Shown here piece after piece: positions 32,505-33,402 of a stretch of DNA of 33,402 nt. The notes under the pieces are model-generated. The model worked only from the letters and a program-made list of their open reading frames with translations, was not told where the DNA came from and ran no database searches. Origin of the DNA: Prevotellaceae bacterium UBA1716. GTDB taxonomy: Bacteria; Bacteroidota; Bacteroidia; Bacteroidales; Bacteroidaceae. Within the stretch, counting starts at the first letter, position 1. Every line of letters starts with the position of its first letter. Position numbers and translations under genes: made by a program. Where the stretch lies: NCBI GenBank assembly GCA_002317225.1, contig DCIW01000191.1, positions 1,406-34,807 of the forward strand, written 5' to 3'.

Positions 32505-33402
32505 ATGCAGTGGCTACCAACAACCAAAAAAGAACTTGAACGTCTCGGCTGGGATGAACTCGATGTCATCCTTTTCTCTGGTGACGCTTACGTCGACCAT
32601 CCTTCATTTGGAGCGGCCGTTATAGGTCGTGTCCTTGAGGCAGAAGGGTTGAAGGTGGCTATCGTTCCTCAACCAGACTGGCACGGAGATTATCGCGACT
32701 TCAAGAAACTTGGTCGCCCTCGCCTATTCTTTGGTATCTCTCCTGGCTGTATGGATAGCATGGTGAATAAGTATACGGCAAACAAACGACTTCGAAGCGA
32801 AGATGCTTATTCTCCTGACGGACGACCTGACTTGCGCCCTGACTACCCAACAATCGTATATACAAAGATTCTCAAAGAACTCTATCCTGATGTGCCTGTA
32901 GTGCTTGGTGGCATTGAGGCTTCGCTTCGCCGATTGACACACTACGACTATTGGAGCGACAAACTCCAAAAGAGTATCCTCATTCCTTCGGGAGCAGACT
33001 TGCTTGTATATGGTATGGGAGAGAAACCGATGCCTGAATTAGCACGAATTCTTCGAGAATATGCCGATGAAACCGACACTTTTATAGATGTACACACATT
33101 CCGCAACCTTATGCTTCGCTTCCCTTTGAAGCAGGGAGTTATGGTTTGCGAGAAGAATGAAATCCCATGCGGAATGAAGGATGACGACATAATTCTTCAC
33201 TCTCACGAAGCATGCTTGAAAGACAAAATTAAGCAAGCGGAGAACTTCCGACACATCGAAGAAGAGTCAAACAAATACGAAGCACAACGTATCATTCAAG
33301 AAGTCGATGGCAAGTATATTGTGGTAAATCCACCATACCAACCAATGACTCAAGATGAACTCGACCGTGCTTTCGACCTCCCATACACACGTCTTCCCCA
33401 TC
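32505..33402 (+). CDS. ygiQ: YgiQ-family radical SAM protein, 5' part
   Basis: The first 299 codons are present; the frame runs off the window end. The N-terminal YgiQ domain is clear: TKKELERLGWDELDVILFSG, YVDHPSFGAAVIGRVLEAEG, IVPQPDW, LGRPRLFFGISPGCMDSMVN, RPDYPTIVY and VLGGIEASLRRLTHYDYW. The domain resembles a cobalamin-binding Rossmann fold. The CxxxCxxC cluster motif of radical SAM enzymes lies downstream of the cut and is not visible. The family is widespread with no agreed substrate. The ATG at 32505 is 11 bases after the preceding stop. Confidence 0.93.
   Translation, partial: MQWLPTTKKELERLGWDELDVILFSGDAYVDHPSFGAAVIGRVLEAEGLKVAIVPQPDWHGDYRDFKKLGRPRLFFGISPGCMDSMVNKYTANKRLRSEDAYSPDGRPDLRPDYPTIVYTKILKELYPDVPVVLGGIEASLRRLTHYDYWSDKLQKSILIPSGADLLVYGMGEKPMPELARILREYADETDTFIDVHTFRNLMLRFPLKQGVMVCEKNEIPCGMKDDDIILHSHEACLKDKIKQAENFRHIEEESNKYEAQRIIQEVDGKYIVVNPPYQPMTQDELDRAFDLPYTRLPH

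Overview
The window is a stretch of a Bacteroidota chromosome, most likely order Bacteroidales and possibly Prevotellaceae-like (the family is an inference). The grounds are: promoters of the -33 TTTG / -7 TAnnTTTG type in front of most transcription units; Bacteroidota-typical families such as the T9SS plug protein (former DUF5103), an OmpP1/FadL-like barrel opening with NSPYSRYGFG, a single-protein MlaD/MCE homologue and a dnaA with no dnaN next to it; and AT-rich intergenic DNA with few Shine-Dalgarno sites. No phage, insertion sequence, integrase, CRISPR or toxin-antitoxin gene was found. This is core housekeeping DNA, and the oddities lie in intergenic RNA/DNA structure and in a few divergent protein sites.

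Layout: (1) 1-2500, minus strand: serC and a CorA-type metal transporter, each with its own promoter. (2) 2518-8678, plus: lon, tgt and an lptF/G-type permease nearly abutting, then a DEAD-box helicase. (3) 8775-14816, plus: an envelope-biogenesis block with an outer-membrane barrel, a secreted TPR protein, lptC and a PpiD-type foldase. (4) 14817-16110, an RNA-rich region: a small lipoprotein with a long structured leader and possible uORF, a 23-bp tandem repeat ending in a 17-bp hairpin, then on the minus strand an SRP RNA gene lying 4 nt upstream of tRNA-Thr(UGU) under one promoter. (5) 16111-19019, plus: dedA, ffh and folD, followed by tRNA-His(GUG). (6) 19466-20329, minus: a secreted GH25 muramidase, divergent from nudC. 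(7) 20471-24822, plus: nudC, an N-acetylmuramoyl-L-alanine amidase, an MCE lipid-transport protein and dnaA. (8) 24878-27808, minus: a tandem-NBD ABC ATPase, a YqiA-like hydrolase and uridine kinase. (9) 27947-33402, plus: a T9SS plug protein, a 963-residue secreted protein that reads as an amidase split by a golvesin-like insert, a 107-residue unknown protein, and the 5' part of a YgiQ radical-SAM gene cut by the window edge.

How they fit together: many genes serve the envelope (LPS export through LptC and LptF/G, folding by PpiD, murein hydrolysis by three enzymes, lipid transport by MCE, type IX secretion). A second theme is protein targeting, with SRP RNA and Ffh 0.8 kb apart. The most informative items are the amidase with an interrupted catalytic core, the Tgt without its zinc cysteines, the SRP RNA-tRNA tandem, the lipoprotein locus with leader and repeat array, and a shared start-region sequence at five promoters.
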